14,008 nt of DNA from M0108 sp049654905 (lineage in GTDB: Bacteria > Pseudomonadota > Gammaproteobacteria > Chromatiales > Chromatiaceae): contig JBASIS010000039.1 of the NCBI GenBank assembly GCA_049654905.1, forward strand, positions 1-14,008, written 5' to 3'. The translations under genes and the position numbers were made by a program. Every line of letters starts with the position of its first letter. Within the stretch, counting starts at the first letter, position 1. The notes beneath the pieces were generated by a model. The model was not told the DNA's origin and did not search any database. It was given only the letters and a program-made list of their open reading frames with translations. Below are positions 1-7,203 of the stretch, piece after piece.

Positions 1-62
1 GGGTTAGGGCCAGGTAGTAGTATCGGGGTAGCGCTCGCCATGGTTAACGGACTCGTCTCCAC

Positions 63-158
63 TCAGCCCTTGATCCGCGCCTGATCCGCCGTGAACCTCA
101 CGAAGCGCGTCTTATCCGCCTCCCCCGCATAGGGCCCCTGCTTCACCTTGATCATCTC
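63..158 (-). pseudogene. Detached 3' end of the cupin gene (tail copy 1)
   Basis: On the minus strand this stretch reads GPYAGEADKTRF, then a short variable piece, then TADQARIKG and a TGA stop. It matches the last ~30 codons of the cupin gene at 2159-2605 with roughly 90 % nucleotide identity by eye. There is no cupin fold and no start codon, so it is a fragment. Its first bases overlap the end of the hepT-like gene, whose TGA stop (152-154) lies inside the repeat in another frame. I infer that it is the displaced original end of the cupin gene or a duplication made by recombination. Confidence 0.8.
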
Positions 159-730
159 GAGGACACCGAGTTAGGCAGGCGGCTGACCTGGGGTGATATT
201 GCCTGGAGGCCAATCGCGTTGAATTCGCTGGCGAAGTCGGCACTTAGGGGCAGAATATGCAGGGCTTCGCGGCAGTAGTCCAGAAAGCGGGTGGCATTGC
301 CATATAAGCCCGGCGCCAAGTGGTTCAGAGTGTTGAAATGCTCAGTGATGGCCGCGTAATCGGTTGCGTATTCATGGGCCGCCAGGTTGCGGGTGGCGCG
401 GCATAGCTGCCAATCCGTTACGGAATCCAGAACGCCGACCTTCTCGAAAAACGCCAGCGTCTTAAGGAAGGTTTCGCCAGGCTCGCCGGCGAGCAACGCC
501 GCATGTCTCATCCCGGCGCCGAGGGTGTCTTGAAGCTTGGCGAAACGTTCGTTCATGGCCGCTAGGGACTCAAAGATGGGGACATCTTTGCGACGTGCTT
601 CAAGATCGCGAGGCGCAAGGGGCCAGGTCAGCTTACAGCGCGACGCCTCAAGAAAATACACGCAGCGCTGTATGGCCTCCAGCAGACTGGCGAGATGCGT
701 GCGCTCGGCCTCCAGGGTGTGGTTAATCAT
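152..730 (-). CDS. hepT: HEPN-domain ribonuclease toxin, HepT-like (type VII toxin-antitoxin)
   Basis: This 192-aa, mostly helical protein carries RNLAAHEY at residues 114-121. That is the RX4HXY motif of HepT toxins, with R114 and H119 as the predicted RNase pair and Y121 as the tyrosine that the MntA partner modifies in the characterised Shewanella system. Its ATG overlaps the stop of the upstream nucleotidyltransferase by four bases (ATGA), so the two are probably translationally coupled. It is longer than many HepT proteins (about 130-150 aa). The last residues and the stop come from the adjoining cupin-tail repeat, so the natural C-terminus may have been replaced. The family call is firm; activity as a toxin is inferred from the motif and pairing. 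Confidence 0.85.
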   Translation of the reverse strand: MINHTLEAERTHLASLLEAIQRCVYFLEASRCKLTWPLAPRDLEARRKDVPIFESLAAMNERFAKLQDTLGAGMRHAALLAGEPGETFLKTLAFFEKVGVLDSVTDWQLCRATRNLAAHEYATDYAAITEHFNTLNHLAPGLYGNATRFLDYCREALHILPLSADFASEFNAIGLQAISPQVSRLPNSVSSR

Positions 731-1029
731 GGGCGTGTCTCCAGACGGATGGCTCTGGCGCGGGCGATGCGCTGGAAGGGTGTCGGTGCTTGCGTCCGGG
801 CCTGGCTGACGATATCAATCGGCAGTCCGAGCCGGGTTTCCAGCGCGACTTTTAGGTGTGCGCGTTCCAGCAAGGTCAGGCCGTCCCGGGTTTCGATCAG
901 CAAGTCCACATCGCCGCCACGGGTCTGGTCATCCGTGCGCGAGCCAAAGAGATACACCTCGGCAGCGTTGCCGGTGAGATCCTGCGTGGTCGCGAGGATG
1001 GTCTGTATCTGGCCGGGGGTTAGGCGCAT
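727..1029 (-). CDS. mntA: Minimal nucleotidyltransferase antitoxin, MntA-like
   Basis: This 100-aa MNT-fold protein has the nucleotidyltransferase signature: LFGS at residues 27-30, then GGDVDLLIE at 38-46, giving metal-binding D40 and D42. A third acidic residue is likely in IDIV (D72). In the known HepT/MntA pair the antitoxin transfers AMP to the toxin tyrosine and silences its RNase. I chose the ATG at 1029 because family members begin close to the M-R-L-T-x-x-Q-I pattern seen here. A GTG at 1083 would add 18 residues with no family resemblance. No good Shine-Dalgarno precedes 1029, but a 23-codon ORF with a good ribosome site ends across this start and could deliver ribosomes. The gene overlaps hepT by ATGA. 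Confidence 0.85.
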   Translation of the reverse strand: MRLTPGQIQTILATTQDLTGNAAEVYLFGSRTDDQTRGGDVDLLIETRDGLTLLERAHLKVALETRLGLPIDIVSQARTQAPTPFQRIARARAIRLETRP

Positions 1030-1091
1030 CGGACGGATGGGATTAGGCAAGCCGCACCCCAGGCTTTGGGGAAGTACCAGCACGCAACCAT
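1020..1091 (-). CDS. Possible 23-aa leader ORF in front of mntA
   Basis: An ATG at 1091 is preceded by GGAGATAACC, a well-placed ribosome binding site, and opens a 23-codon ORF. The ORF ends with TAA at 1020-1022, just past the ATG of mntA (1029). Its peptide begins MVACWYFPKAWG and I do not recognise it. The overlap with a start that lacks its own ribosome site suggests translational coupling. It may equally be the relic of a frameshifted longer start. Support is only the ribosome site and the geometry. Confidence 0.25.
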   Translation of the reverse strand: MVACWYFPKAWGAACLIPSVRCA

Positions 1092-1125
1092 GGTTATCTC
1101 CTGTATTGATGGTACTGCGTCGAAT

Positions 1126-1359
1126 TCACATTGGGACCGAACGGTCATACAGCGTTTCCGGGGCGATATCCAGATCGCCCGGCCAGCACACCGTGCCCAA
1201 CGCCACAAACGCCTGACTAAACTGATTGAAATCCTGCAAGCGCGTAAAGACACCGCGCTCCAGATAGGGGCGTGCATCAAATAAACGATGGTCCCCCGTA
1301 TCGAACCATAATTCCAGGCAATAATTCTTGCGCGGCAGGACGCGGACGACAGATTCCAA
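1126..1359 (-). CDS. DUF2442 domain protein
   Basis: This 77-aa protein fits the DUF2442 pattern throughout: an N-terminal strand, then LELWFDTGDHRLFD at residues 15-28, a middle part with GVFTRLQD, and the ending WPGDLDIAPETLYD at 59-72. DUF2442 proteins are small and found near toxin-antitoxin-like genes; their biochemical role is not established. The start is a TTG at 1357-1359, supported by AGGAG six bases upstream. It follows the DUF3368 gene by about 55 bp and precedes mntA by under 100 bp, so it is probably co-transcribed with both modules. The usual DUF4160 partner is not visible in the window, so it may be an orphan. Confidence 0.8.
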   Translation of the reverse strand: MESVVRVLPRKNYCLELWFDTGDHRLFDARPYLERGVFTRLQDFNQFSQAFVALGTVCWPGDLDIAPETLYDRSVPM

Positions 1360-1413
1360 GGGTTTCTCCTAGCGCAGGAGATCAATGATGGCGGAGGCAA
1401 CGCCGGCGATCCG

Positions 1414-1902
1414 CTACTCGCCGACCTCTCGCAAGAGGCGTTCAATCAGTTCGTCAGAGGCATAGAGACCGGATTCGCGCAGACGCCTGACCAGGGGCGC
1501 CGCGCGATCGATCAATCCCATCACCTTGGCCCGGCCGACCAGGCCCAGGGTTCCAATGATCTTCAGCCCCATCGCTTGGGCACAGCGACGCGCCGCCAGA
1601 TCGTCGATAACGACCCGGTCCGCGCCATGTATCCGGGCGTTGAGGATCACTTGCGTTTCGCCAGCGCCCAGATCCCAGCTCATGATCTCCGGCGTCGGCA
1701 CCTCGTTCTTGGCGATGACGAAGACCGGATTGATAGCGATCACTTGGAGTGTCGCCTTGCCATCGGGCCTGGCGCCGACCTCCTCGGCAACCGCCAGCGG
1801 AATGGCGATCTGACGGGTCAGCGCGCTCAGGAGCCCGAGTTGACCCGCTTTGCCGAGCAGAATCAGCGGTGAGGCATTGACGACCCAACGACTAGGGGCC
1901 AT
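1414..1902 (-). CDS. DUF3368 PIN-like toxin candidate
   Basis: The 162-aa product matches DUF3368 proteins, which are VapC-related PIN-domain proteins and putative RNases. Visible landmarks are VVNASPLILL at residues 7-16 (this family has Asn where classical PIN domains have the first Asp), E40/E41, LGAGE at 78-82 and VVIDDLAAR at 97-105, with the late acidic residues D100/D101. The ATG at 1902 fits the family start; 23 extra codons upstream run into the preceding gene in another frame. Its start overlaps the stop of the UPF0175 gene by 11 bp, the usual pairing for these families. Toxin activity is inferred from the pairing, not shown. Confidence 0.85.
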   Translation of the reverse strand: MAPSRWVVNASPLILLGKAGQLGLLSALTRQIAIPLAVAEEVGARPDGKATLQVIAINPVFVIAKNEVPTPEIMSWDLGAGETQVILNARIHGADRVVIDDLAARRCAQAMGLKIIGTLGLVGRAKVMGLIDRAAPLVRRLRESGLYASDELIERLLREVGE

Positions 1903-2146
1903 GGATTTCGTCCGCCAATTCGTCCGCGGTGACCTGGCAGGCCGGGACCTTACGTCGATACAACTCGTCAAGAAAATCGCCCCGCGTCAGCGCGGCAAGC
2001 TCGGCGGCTTTGCCTTGGGACACCCTGCCCTGCGCATACCATTGCACCGCCGCGGCGATGCGCAACTCCCTGGCGAACTCGCTGGGTGATAACCGCAGGG
2101 CGCCGAACGCCGTCACGTCGTAGTCAAAGCTTATGGTCGTGTTCAT
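1892..2146 (-). CDS. UPF0175 family antitoxin candidate
   Basis: The 84-aa protein is a UPF0175 member. The middle reads LRIAAAVQWYAQGRVSQGKA at residues 28-47, followed by AAELAALTRGDFLDELYRR at 48-66, a helical, probably DNA-binding region shared by this family. The start has GAGG five bases upstream of ATG. It overlaps the DUF3368 gene, and UPF0175 plus DUF3368 is a recurrent two-gene unit regarded as a toxin-antitoxin module. The gene starts only 12 bp after the cupin stop, at the edge of the cupin-tail repeat, so it is the first gene of the cassette that appears inserted behind the cupin gene. Confidence 0.85.
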   Translation of the reverse strand: MNTTISFDYDVTAFGALRLSPSEFARELRIAAAVQWYAQGRVSQGKAAELAALTRGDFLDELYRRKVPACQVTADELADEIHGP

Positions 2147-2158
2147 TTCAACCTCATT

Positions 2159-2254
2159 TCAACCCTTAACCCGCGCCTGATCCGCCGTAATCCCCACGAA
2201 GCGCGTCTTGTCCGCCTCCCCCGCATAGGGCCCCTGCTTCACCTCTACCATCTC
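2159..2254 (-). repeat. Cupin 3'-end repeat, tail copy 2 (intact gene)
   Basis: This is the reference copy of the repeat, encoding the last 32 residues of the cupin, including GPYAGEADKTRFVGITADQ. Together with the copy at 63-158 it brackets a ~2 kb block made only of toxin-antitoxin-type genes. Confidence 0.8.
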
Positions 2255-2605
2255 GATCTCCTCCAGCACCTCGAAGCCATGGCCGCCGGTGGCGAGCAGG
2301 ATGACATCGCCGGCCGCCAGGATGCGGCTCTCCAGATACTGTTGCGCGGAGTCGTAGAAATCCACCCGCAGCCGGCCGCGCTTGATGAACAGCACCTCCT
2401 GGGTGAAGGAGACCTCCCGCGCCACCGGATTATGCACATGGGGCGGGATGACCTTGCCGACCGGGTGGCGCATATAGGCCAACTGCTGCGACAGGTCGTC
2501 CGGGGTGAAGAAGTGGATGCCCGGCTCCTGGAAGCGATGGCTGAGGATGAGGGCGAGGAGTTGGCCGTTGTATTGGATGGTTTCAACCATAGGTATTGGC
2601 TTCAA
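2159..2605 (-). CDS. Cupin-fold protein of the polysaccharide cluster
   Basis: This small cupin (148 aa from the TTG at 2605, 143 aa from the ATG at 2590) has a likely metal site: H56 and H58 in PPHVHNP, E70, and H109 in GGHGFEVL, numbered from TTG, the classic cupin arrangement. The TTG has AGG upstream and the ATG has no clear ribosome site, so the start is open. Small cupins of this kind are common next to methyltransferase and glycosyltransferase genes in surface-polysaccharide clusters; their role there is unclear, perhaps sugar modification or binding. It follows the GT/methyltransferase gene by 36 bp. Its last ~95 bp recur at 63-158 and, more diverged, at 11789-11866. Confidence 0.75.
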   Translation of the reverse strand: MKPIPMVETIQYNGQLLALILSHRFQEPGIHFFTPDDLSQQLAYMRHPVGKVIPPHVHNPVAREVSFTQEVLFIKRGRLRVDFYDSAQQYLESRILAAGDVILLATGGHGFEVLEEIEMVEVKQGPYAGEADKTRFVGITADQARVKG

Positions 2606-2641
2606 TTGGAGTACCTATTGCGCTTATGATTCTGTGCCCAT

Positions 2642-4435
2642 TCACGGCCACCGTTTTGCAATAAGACCGCTGCTGCGGATAGGCACCGGACCTGTGAGGC
2701 GATCAAGTGCCTCAAATTCGGCCACGACATCCCAATGAAGGCTCAAAATAGCTCGGAAGCGATGCGTTGAAAAGATCCAGCTTGGATAACTCGCCGGATA
2801 AATTTCTGCTGGGACATTCTGAACGCACAGTCGATCAGCGGAACCAGTCCAGAACGGCGTCTGGTCAAGTACCAGAAACTGGCAAGGCGTCGCCTGCAAG
2901 GTATCGAGCAGATCATAGGGGTGCTCCAGATATTGAAGAACGCCGCTCAACAAGATCACATTCGGTTGCGTCTCGGTGAGACAGGCGTCGATCGAAGGAA
3001 AGAAACGCAAGCGCGCATCCTGAAACTCCGACCTACCAATCGCCACTTGGCTTGATTGTTCGACGATATTCCATTGCACGACCTTGGGTCTGTTTAGAAA
3101 TGCGCGATTCTGAAAATAGGTGCTGCCGAGAGAACCACCGACATCCAGTACGTTCAGGTCTCCGTTTGAGCATGCTGCAACCCACATTAACCCCGCCAAG
3201 GAAGGCCATGCGTATTGAACTTCATCGAACAGGACCGAGTCTCTTTCATAAATCGCCTCGCCTCGCTTAACCTTGCCTAGGGACGCGGCCGTCTTTCTTA
3301 GGATGACAGTTGAGTCATACCCGACGCTGTCGGCTTGAGCATCGGACCAGGAGGAGTAGTTCCCGACAAGGTCCAGCCGCGGTACGTCAGCGTCCGCAGA
3401 ATCCTTGACCCTGTCAGGATGCAATCGACGCCGCAGGGTCCGATAGCCGAGGTAAGCAATAGGAGGAACCCAGAGATCCAAGAGCTGCCGCAGTGAAATG
3501 GTCTTGAGTCGAGTGCTACCTGTGAAATCTACAGCGATGCGACGGAGGCGCCGCTTGACGCGTTTCGCCATGGCCTCTGGTGGCATCGCCGGGCTAGGCT
3601 GAACGAGGGGACACATATCACGCCATAATGCCGCAATGTCGTGATGTTCGATAGGTTCCGGCCACTTGCTCGGCACCGGCGGACAAGGACGCAACGGTGG
3701 GTTCGCATATTGCCCTGGACCTGAAGCATTAGTCGCCAAGGCATCAAAACCGATGTGCTCAACCAAGCTCCAGGGTGGGCGCAGACAGAGACCGCGATTC
3801 AAAATGTGATGATAAAGGAAGCGCACTGCCCAGATGTTAGAGCTTAACTCACTCTCGGCCATACCTGGAAGGTCCGCACCATAGGTGTTGCGGCCGATCC
3901 CCTTGGCCTCGCAAGCCAGCATCATTTCCTTGGCGGTATGGTCGTTCATGCCAGCCCAGCTCCGCGCCCACGTTCCCCATACCAAACTTTCAGCACGACC
4001 GTCGAAATAGGGCTGATCGCCCATATCCATAGGCGTTACGCGTGGGTGGGTCCAGCCGGTGACGCTCATCACCCGTGAGTCGTCGCGATAGTGGTTCAAT
4101 GCGGCGCTAAGGTAGTTATACGCACCGGTGACGCAGATCAAATCATCCTCAAAGACTAGGCAGGCGCCATGATGGTTCAGTACGTCGGTGACACCCGCCA
4201 AAATAGAATGACCGAGCCCCCAATTGTCATCACGCTCGCAGAGAATTACCTCGCACCAATCAATACCACGCAGCAGTGAGCGCGCCTCGTTGACTAGGTG
4301 GTCCTTATCTGGTGTTTTCGGTCCATCACAGAAGGCATAAATCAAGGGGACATGGTTTTCGCGTAGGCAGGCCAACGTGCGCCGCAGATGATCCGGGCGG
4401 GCGTAGACGAAGAGGGCAATGGGAACTGGAATCAT
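2642..4435 (-). CDS. Two-domain glycosyltransferase / TIGR04325-type methyltransferase
   Basis: This 597-aa protein has two parts. Residues 1 to ~270 look like a GT-A glycosyltransferase: IALFVYARPDHLRRTL at 6-21, an acidic metal-binding motif VFEDD at 94-98, SLVWGTWARSW at 150-160 and VEHIGFDALATN at 225-236, as seen in GTs of O-antigen clusters. Residues ~355-597 resemble TIGR04325 methyltransferases: YSSWSDA at 360-366, SAM motif I VLDVGGSLGSTYF at 429-441 and VLQYLEHPYDLL at 499-510. A basic linker (~288-340) joins them. It may add and methylate a terminal sugar, as in chain-length capping of exported polysaccharide; this is inference. It lies just after the methyltransferase gene and before the cupin. 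The ATG at 4435 has no clear ribosome site. Confidence 0.85.
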   Translation of the reverse strand: MIPVPIALFVYARPDHLRRTLACLRENHVPLIYAFCDGPKTPDKDHLVNEARSLLRGIDWCEVILCERDDNWGLGHSILAGVTDVLNHHGACLVFEDDLICVTGAYNYLSAALNHYRDDSRVMSVTGWTHPRVTPMDMGDQPYFDGRAESLVWGTWARSWAGMNDHTAKEMMLACEAKGIGRNTYGADLPGMAESELSSNIWAVRFLYHHILNRGLCLRPPWSLVEHIGFDALATNASGPGQYANPPLRPCPPVPSKWPEPIEHHDIAALWRDMCPLVQPSPAMPPEAMAKRVKRRLRRIAVDFTGSTRLKTISLRQLLDLWVPPIAYLGYRTLRRRLHPDRVKDSADADVPRLDLVGNYSSWSDAQADSVGYDSTVILRKTAASLGKVKRGEAIYERDSVLFDEVQYAWPSLAGLMWVAACSNGDLNVLDVGGSLGSTYFQNRAFLNRPKVVQWNIVEQSSQVAIGRSEFQDARLRFFPSIDACLTETQPNVILLSGVLQYLEHPYDLLDTLQATPCQFLVLDQTPFWTGSADRLCVQNVPAEIYPASYPSWIFSTHRFRAILSLHWDVVAEFEALDRLTGPVPIRSSGLIAKRWP

Positions 4436-4550
4436 TAGCTATATCAATCATTTTAGTGTAAAAACTGTTACAACTTGATCGGCTCACTTCAATTGTCGTA
4501 CTGCATCCCGGAATTTGGGGCTTCGCCGGACACCACAGCACATTGGCAGT

Positions 4551-5267
4551 TTACCTGACTCGTTTCCAAATCGTTGTCTTGGTAAACCATAATGCCCCTG
4601 GCGTGGGTCCAAATTCATCCAGCACAATCTGGTAACGATCTAAATATTTTCTCGTATCCATCGACAGATAATAGCTTCGTTCGGTATTGTCAAGCAGTAA
4701 AAATCCGCCAATTTTTACTTTGAGGGCTGCATGTGTTAAACATGATGGCCTGCTGCGCCCATCCACAAGCACAAAATCGAAAAATGACTCTGGGTAGTAA
4801 TCGATTGAAGAAACATATTCTTTGAACCAAAATCCATTAAAACAATCATCATAGGACTGATATATCTTTGGATTTGAGGGATTTTTTGGAGTCTGACCTG
4901 GATCGATAGTGGGCTCGATCATGATCCCTTTCCAACTTTGGGATAAGTCATCTTTCAGAATAGCTTTCTCTAGCAAGGAAAACCAAACTAAGTCGTGCTC
5001 TACTGTTACAACATGCGCGCCTTTATCGAGACAATAAAGAGTTGAACCTCCACCCCCGTATTCGAATACATTACTTCCATGCTTCAGATATTTTTCAAGG
5101 AATTCTATAGACTGAAAAGTCATCCATGGCCTTCTATCAGTGATCGGTGACTTACCACTGCGGAGCGATGCTTTCCACTGGAAAAAAAATCGTGCAATTA
5201 ATAGCGATTTAATCCCAACTTTGTTGGTAATTAACAACTCCAAGAACTTTTTTTCTGATTCAAGCAT
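4551..5267 (-). CDS. SAM-dependent methyltransferase-like protein
   Basis: The 238-aa protein (244 if a TTG at 5285 is used; numbering here from TTG) has a SAM-binding glycine-rich loop VFEYGGGGSTLY at residues 73-84, an acidic residue after strand 2 in VVTVEHD, FVLVDGRSRPSC at 171-182 and GGFLLLDN at 193-200. These are the order and spacing of a class I methyltransferase. The gene is clearly AT-richer than most of the window, as is the 3' third of wzt, which it overlaps by 8 bp from the ATG at 5267. Neither start has a good ribosome site, and coupling to wzt is likely. The substrate is presumably a sugar of the exported glycan. Transfer together with the wzt 3' end is likely. Confidence 0.8.
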   Translation of the reverse strand: MLESEKKFLELLITNKVGIKSLLIARFFFQWKASLRSGKSPITDRRPWMTFQSIEFLEKYLKHGSNVFEYGGGGSTLYCLDKGAHVVTVEHDLVWFSLLEKAILKDDLSQSWKGIMIEPTIDPGQTPKNPSNPKIYQSYDDCFNGFWFKEYVSSIDYYPESFFDFVLVDGRSRPSCLTHAALKVKIGGFLLLDNTERSYYLSMDTRKYLDRYQIVLDEFGPTPGALWFTKTTIWKRVR

Positions 5268-6546
5268 TTTCGGCAGAAACGTCAACAGAATAATCAGCTA
5301 AAAAACATCCTTGTCCAGAGGGGGGTAGTTTGCCAGTTCTATGATAATCGCCAGATTCTACTTTGAATGTTGCCGCGTTCTGAATCCAATCGATAACATT
5401 TCCGTTAGAAGACAAGAAAAGTACGATACTATAAGCATCGGCCACAAGTGGCATCTTCGGAATATCAAAATAAAAGGCATCTTTCTCCACATTGAAACTA
5501 GAAAAGAAGTTACCCGTGGATTCATTACTCAAGTGCCATACGCGGTAACCCACTGAATTGTCTACTCCGATAGCGATAACTGGATTTGTCAAAATTAAGA
5601 ATTTCGCTGTCGAAGAAAGCTTGATGCGAATTTTAATTTTTTGTCCGCACATTATGGTTTCTGTTTTATGATTTTCCGGATCTAGAATTTCAACCGCAGA
5701 AATTTTCGCGATTCCCGATCCTTGTCTATCTTTTCGTTCTGATATTTCTATGTCGGCAGCATATGACGAGTCCTTGAGATAAGCACGAACAATATTCGCT
5801 ATATCCCCAATCATATTAACCGCTCCAGAGCGCAAGTAAATTCCCTTGCCACAAAGATTCGTGACCGCAGCCATGTTATGACTAACGAATAATACCGTCC
5901 GGCCAACCTTCGCCACATCCCCCATCTTCCCCAAACATTTCTTCTGAAACGCCGCATCCCCCACCGCCAACACCTCATCAATAATCAGAATCTCCGGCTC
6001 CAGATGCGCCGCGACCGCAAAGGCCAGCCGCACATACATCCCGGATGAATAGCGTTTAACCGGCGTATCCATGAACTGCTCGATCTCGGCAAAATCAATG
6101 ATCTCATCCAGCTTGCGGTCGATCTCGGCCTTCTTCATGCCGAGGATGGCGCCGTTGAGATAGATGTTCTCGCGCCCGGTGAGCTCGGGATGGAAGCCGG
6201 TGCCGACCTCCAGCAGGCTGCCGATGCGGCCCTTAATCTTGACCTGGCCGCTGGTGGGGGCGGTGATGCGCGAGAGGATTTTGAGCAGGGTGCTTTTGCC
6301 GGCGCCATTGCGGCCGATGATGCCGAGGATCTCGCCCTCGCGGACCTGGAAGCTGACATCGCGCAGGGCCCACAACTCGCCGCCGACGCGGTTGCCGTGG
6401 TCGGTGTCGCCAATTTTGAGCAGGGGATCGGGCCGGCCGCGGGCCTTGGCCCACCAGCGGTTGAGGTCTTCGCGCAGGGTGCCGCCGCCGATAAGGCCGA
6501 GGCGGTAGTATTTGCTGAGGTTTTCGACTTGGATGACGACGGACAT
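5260..6546 (-). CDS. wzt: O-antigen/polysaccharide ABC exporter ATPase (Wzt)
   Basis: This 428-aa ATPase powers export of a polysaccharide through the Wzm pore. ATPase residues 1 to ~245 include Walker A GRNGAGKST at 78-86, signature YSSGM at 166-170, Walker B ILIIDE at 186-191 and the H-loop histidine in VSHN (H223). Residues ~265-428 form an extra beta-rich domain of the Wzt type, which in characterised systems binds the modified end of the glycan. The ATG at 6546 fits the family (MSVVIQVENL). An in-frame extension to 6762 lies inside the repeat leader and rpn remnant and is rejected. Base composition drops sharply near codon 205-215, so the C-terminal domain looks exchanged. The partner wzm is ~6.8 kb upstream instead of adjacent. 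Confidence 0.93.
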   Translation of the reverse strand: MSVVIQVENLSKYYRLGLIGGGTLREDLNRWWAKARGRPDPLLKIGDTDHGNRVGGELWALRDVSFQVREGEILGIIGRNGAGKSTLLKILSRITAPTSGQVKIKGRIGSLLEVGTGFHPELTGRENIYLNGAILGMKKAEIDRKLDEIIDFAEIEQFMDTPVKRYSSGMYVRLAFAVAAHLEPEILIIDEVLAVGDAAFQKKCLGKMGDVAKVGRTVLFVSHNMAAVTNLCGKGIYLRSGAVNMIGDIANIVRAYLKDSSYAADIEISERKDRQGSGIAKISAVEILDPENHKTETIMCGQKIKIRIKLSSTAKFLILTNPVIAIGVDNSVGYRVWHLSNESTGNFFSSFNVEKDAFYFDIPKMPLVADAYSIVLFLSSNGNVIDWIQNAATFKVESGDYHRTGKLPPSGQGCFLADYSVDVSAENA

Positions 6547-6637
6547 GGGGGGGAAGGTTAAAGGGGAAGGGTGAAAGGTGAAGAGGGAGGGGGAATCGTC
6601 GGCTTGCGGATGCCCGACACCTGAGGCATGGCCCCCT
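6499..6637 (-). repeat. wzt-start/leader repeat, copy 1
   Basis: This ~139-bp repeat contains the first ~16 codons of wzt and the ~90 bp before its ATG. The leader carries pyrimidine-rich TTTAACCTT-type runs and an imperfect hairpin with arms GTCGG/CCGAC. Near-identical copies lie at 8223-8360 and 9374-9511; 7257-7304 holds only the coding half. Confidence 0.85.
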
Positions 6638-6643
6638 CCTGGC

Positions 6644-7203
6644 TCAATCGGCCAGGATCTCGTCCAGGGTCGCGGCGGTGAGGACGCGCTCGGACCAGCG
6701 CAGCAGGGTGTCGGCGTCGGCCGTTTCAATGCGCTGGTGGACGGCGACGGGCAGGTCGCCAAAGCGGAGGCGCAGTAAGGCGTTCAGAATCCGCGCTTCG
6801 CCAAGCTGCAGGCCTTCCTTACGGCCTTCCCTATGGCCTTCCTTGTGGCCTTCTTCATGGCCTATTTCACGGCCTTTATCGGTAAATCGCTGCGCAAATC
6901 CAGCCATGGTAGTTACCTCTTGCGGGTAGAGTTTGGTGTAAAGCTGGCGGTCATTGTCATCCAGGTCGGCGTAGATGTCGATGAAGTCGACGTATTTGAG
7001 CCGCTTCTCGGGAGAGGGTTCCAGCGTGACCAGGCCGCGGATGGCTTGGGCGTAGACCAGCAACTTGTCTTGAGCTGTTCCTCGCGGATGGGCAGGAGGC
7101 GCGCCCCAGCGTCGACCGCCTGGGCCTCGGCGGCGGCGAAGAAGCCGATGGCCTGGCGCGGGTAGTCGAGGATGAGGTTCTTAAAGTTCTGGTCGTGGCT
7201 CAT
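6644..7203 (-). pseudogene. Rpn/DUF4351 family gene, internally deleted copy
   Basis: The reading frame begins MSHDQNFKNLILDYPRQAIG as in the intact copy at 8367-9320. After REEQLK (residue ~45) it jumps to the sequence matching residue ~170 of the intact protein. The missing ~370 bp is not a multiple of three, so the downstream part is out of frame. Out of frame with the start, the rest is intact: LVYAQAIRGL, an EGH/EGR-rich stretch and the DUF4351 C-terminus ending LDEILAD. The lost segment includes the putative PD-(D/E)XK residues, so no nuclease is made. The C-terminal 139 codons could be translated from a TTG at 7063, but I regard the gene as dead. Two bases at the junction are ambiguous, compatible with micro-homology deletion. 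Confidence 0.88.

Noticed and set aside
1..41. Possible start of another minus-strand gene at the window edge (ATG at 39-41)
   Set aside because: Only 13 codons are visible, with no clear ribosome site and no recognisable motif.
1020..1445. 141-codon minus-strand ORF across DUF2442
   Set aside because: It is an out-of-frame reading of the DUF2442 gene and its flanks. Only its last 23 codons, from the ATG at 1091, have a ribosome site and are listed separately.
6638..6656. Hairpin CCTGGC-loop-GCCAGG at the rpn stop codon (also 8361-8379) as a terminator
   Set aside because: The stem is only 6 bp, the stop codon lies in the loop and no T-tract follows on the minus strand. It is repeated simply because the gene is.
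6547..6762. In-frame 72-codon N-terminal extension of wzt
   Set aside because: It translates the repeat leader and the antisense-frame end of the rpn pseudogene. The known family start is the ATG at 6546, and the same start recurs in every repeat copy.
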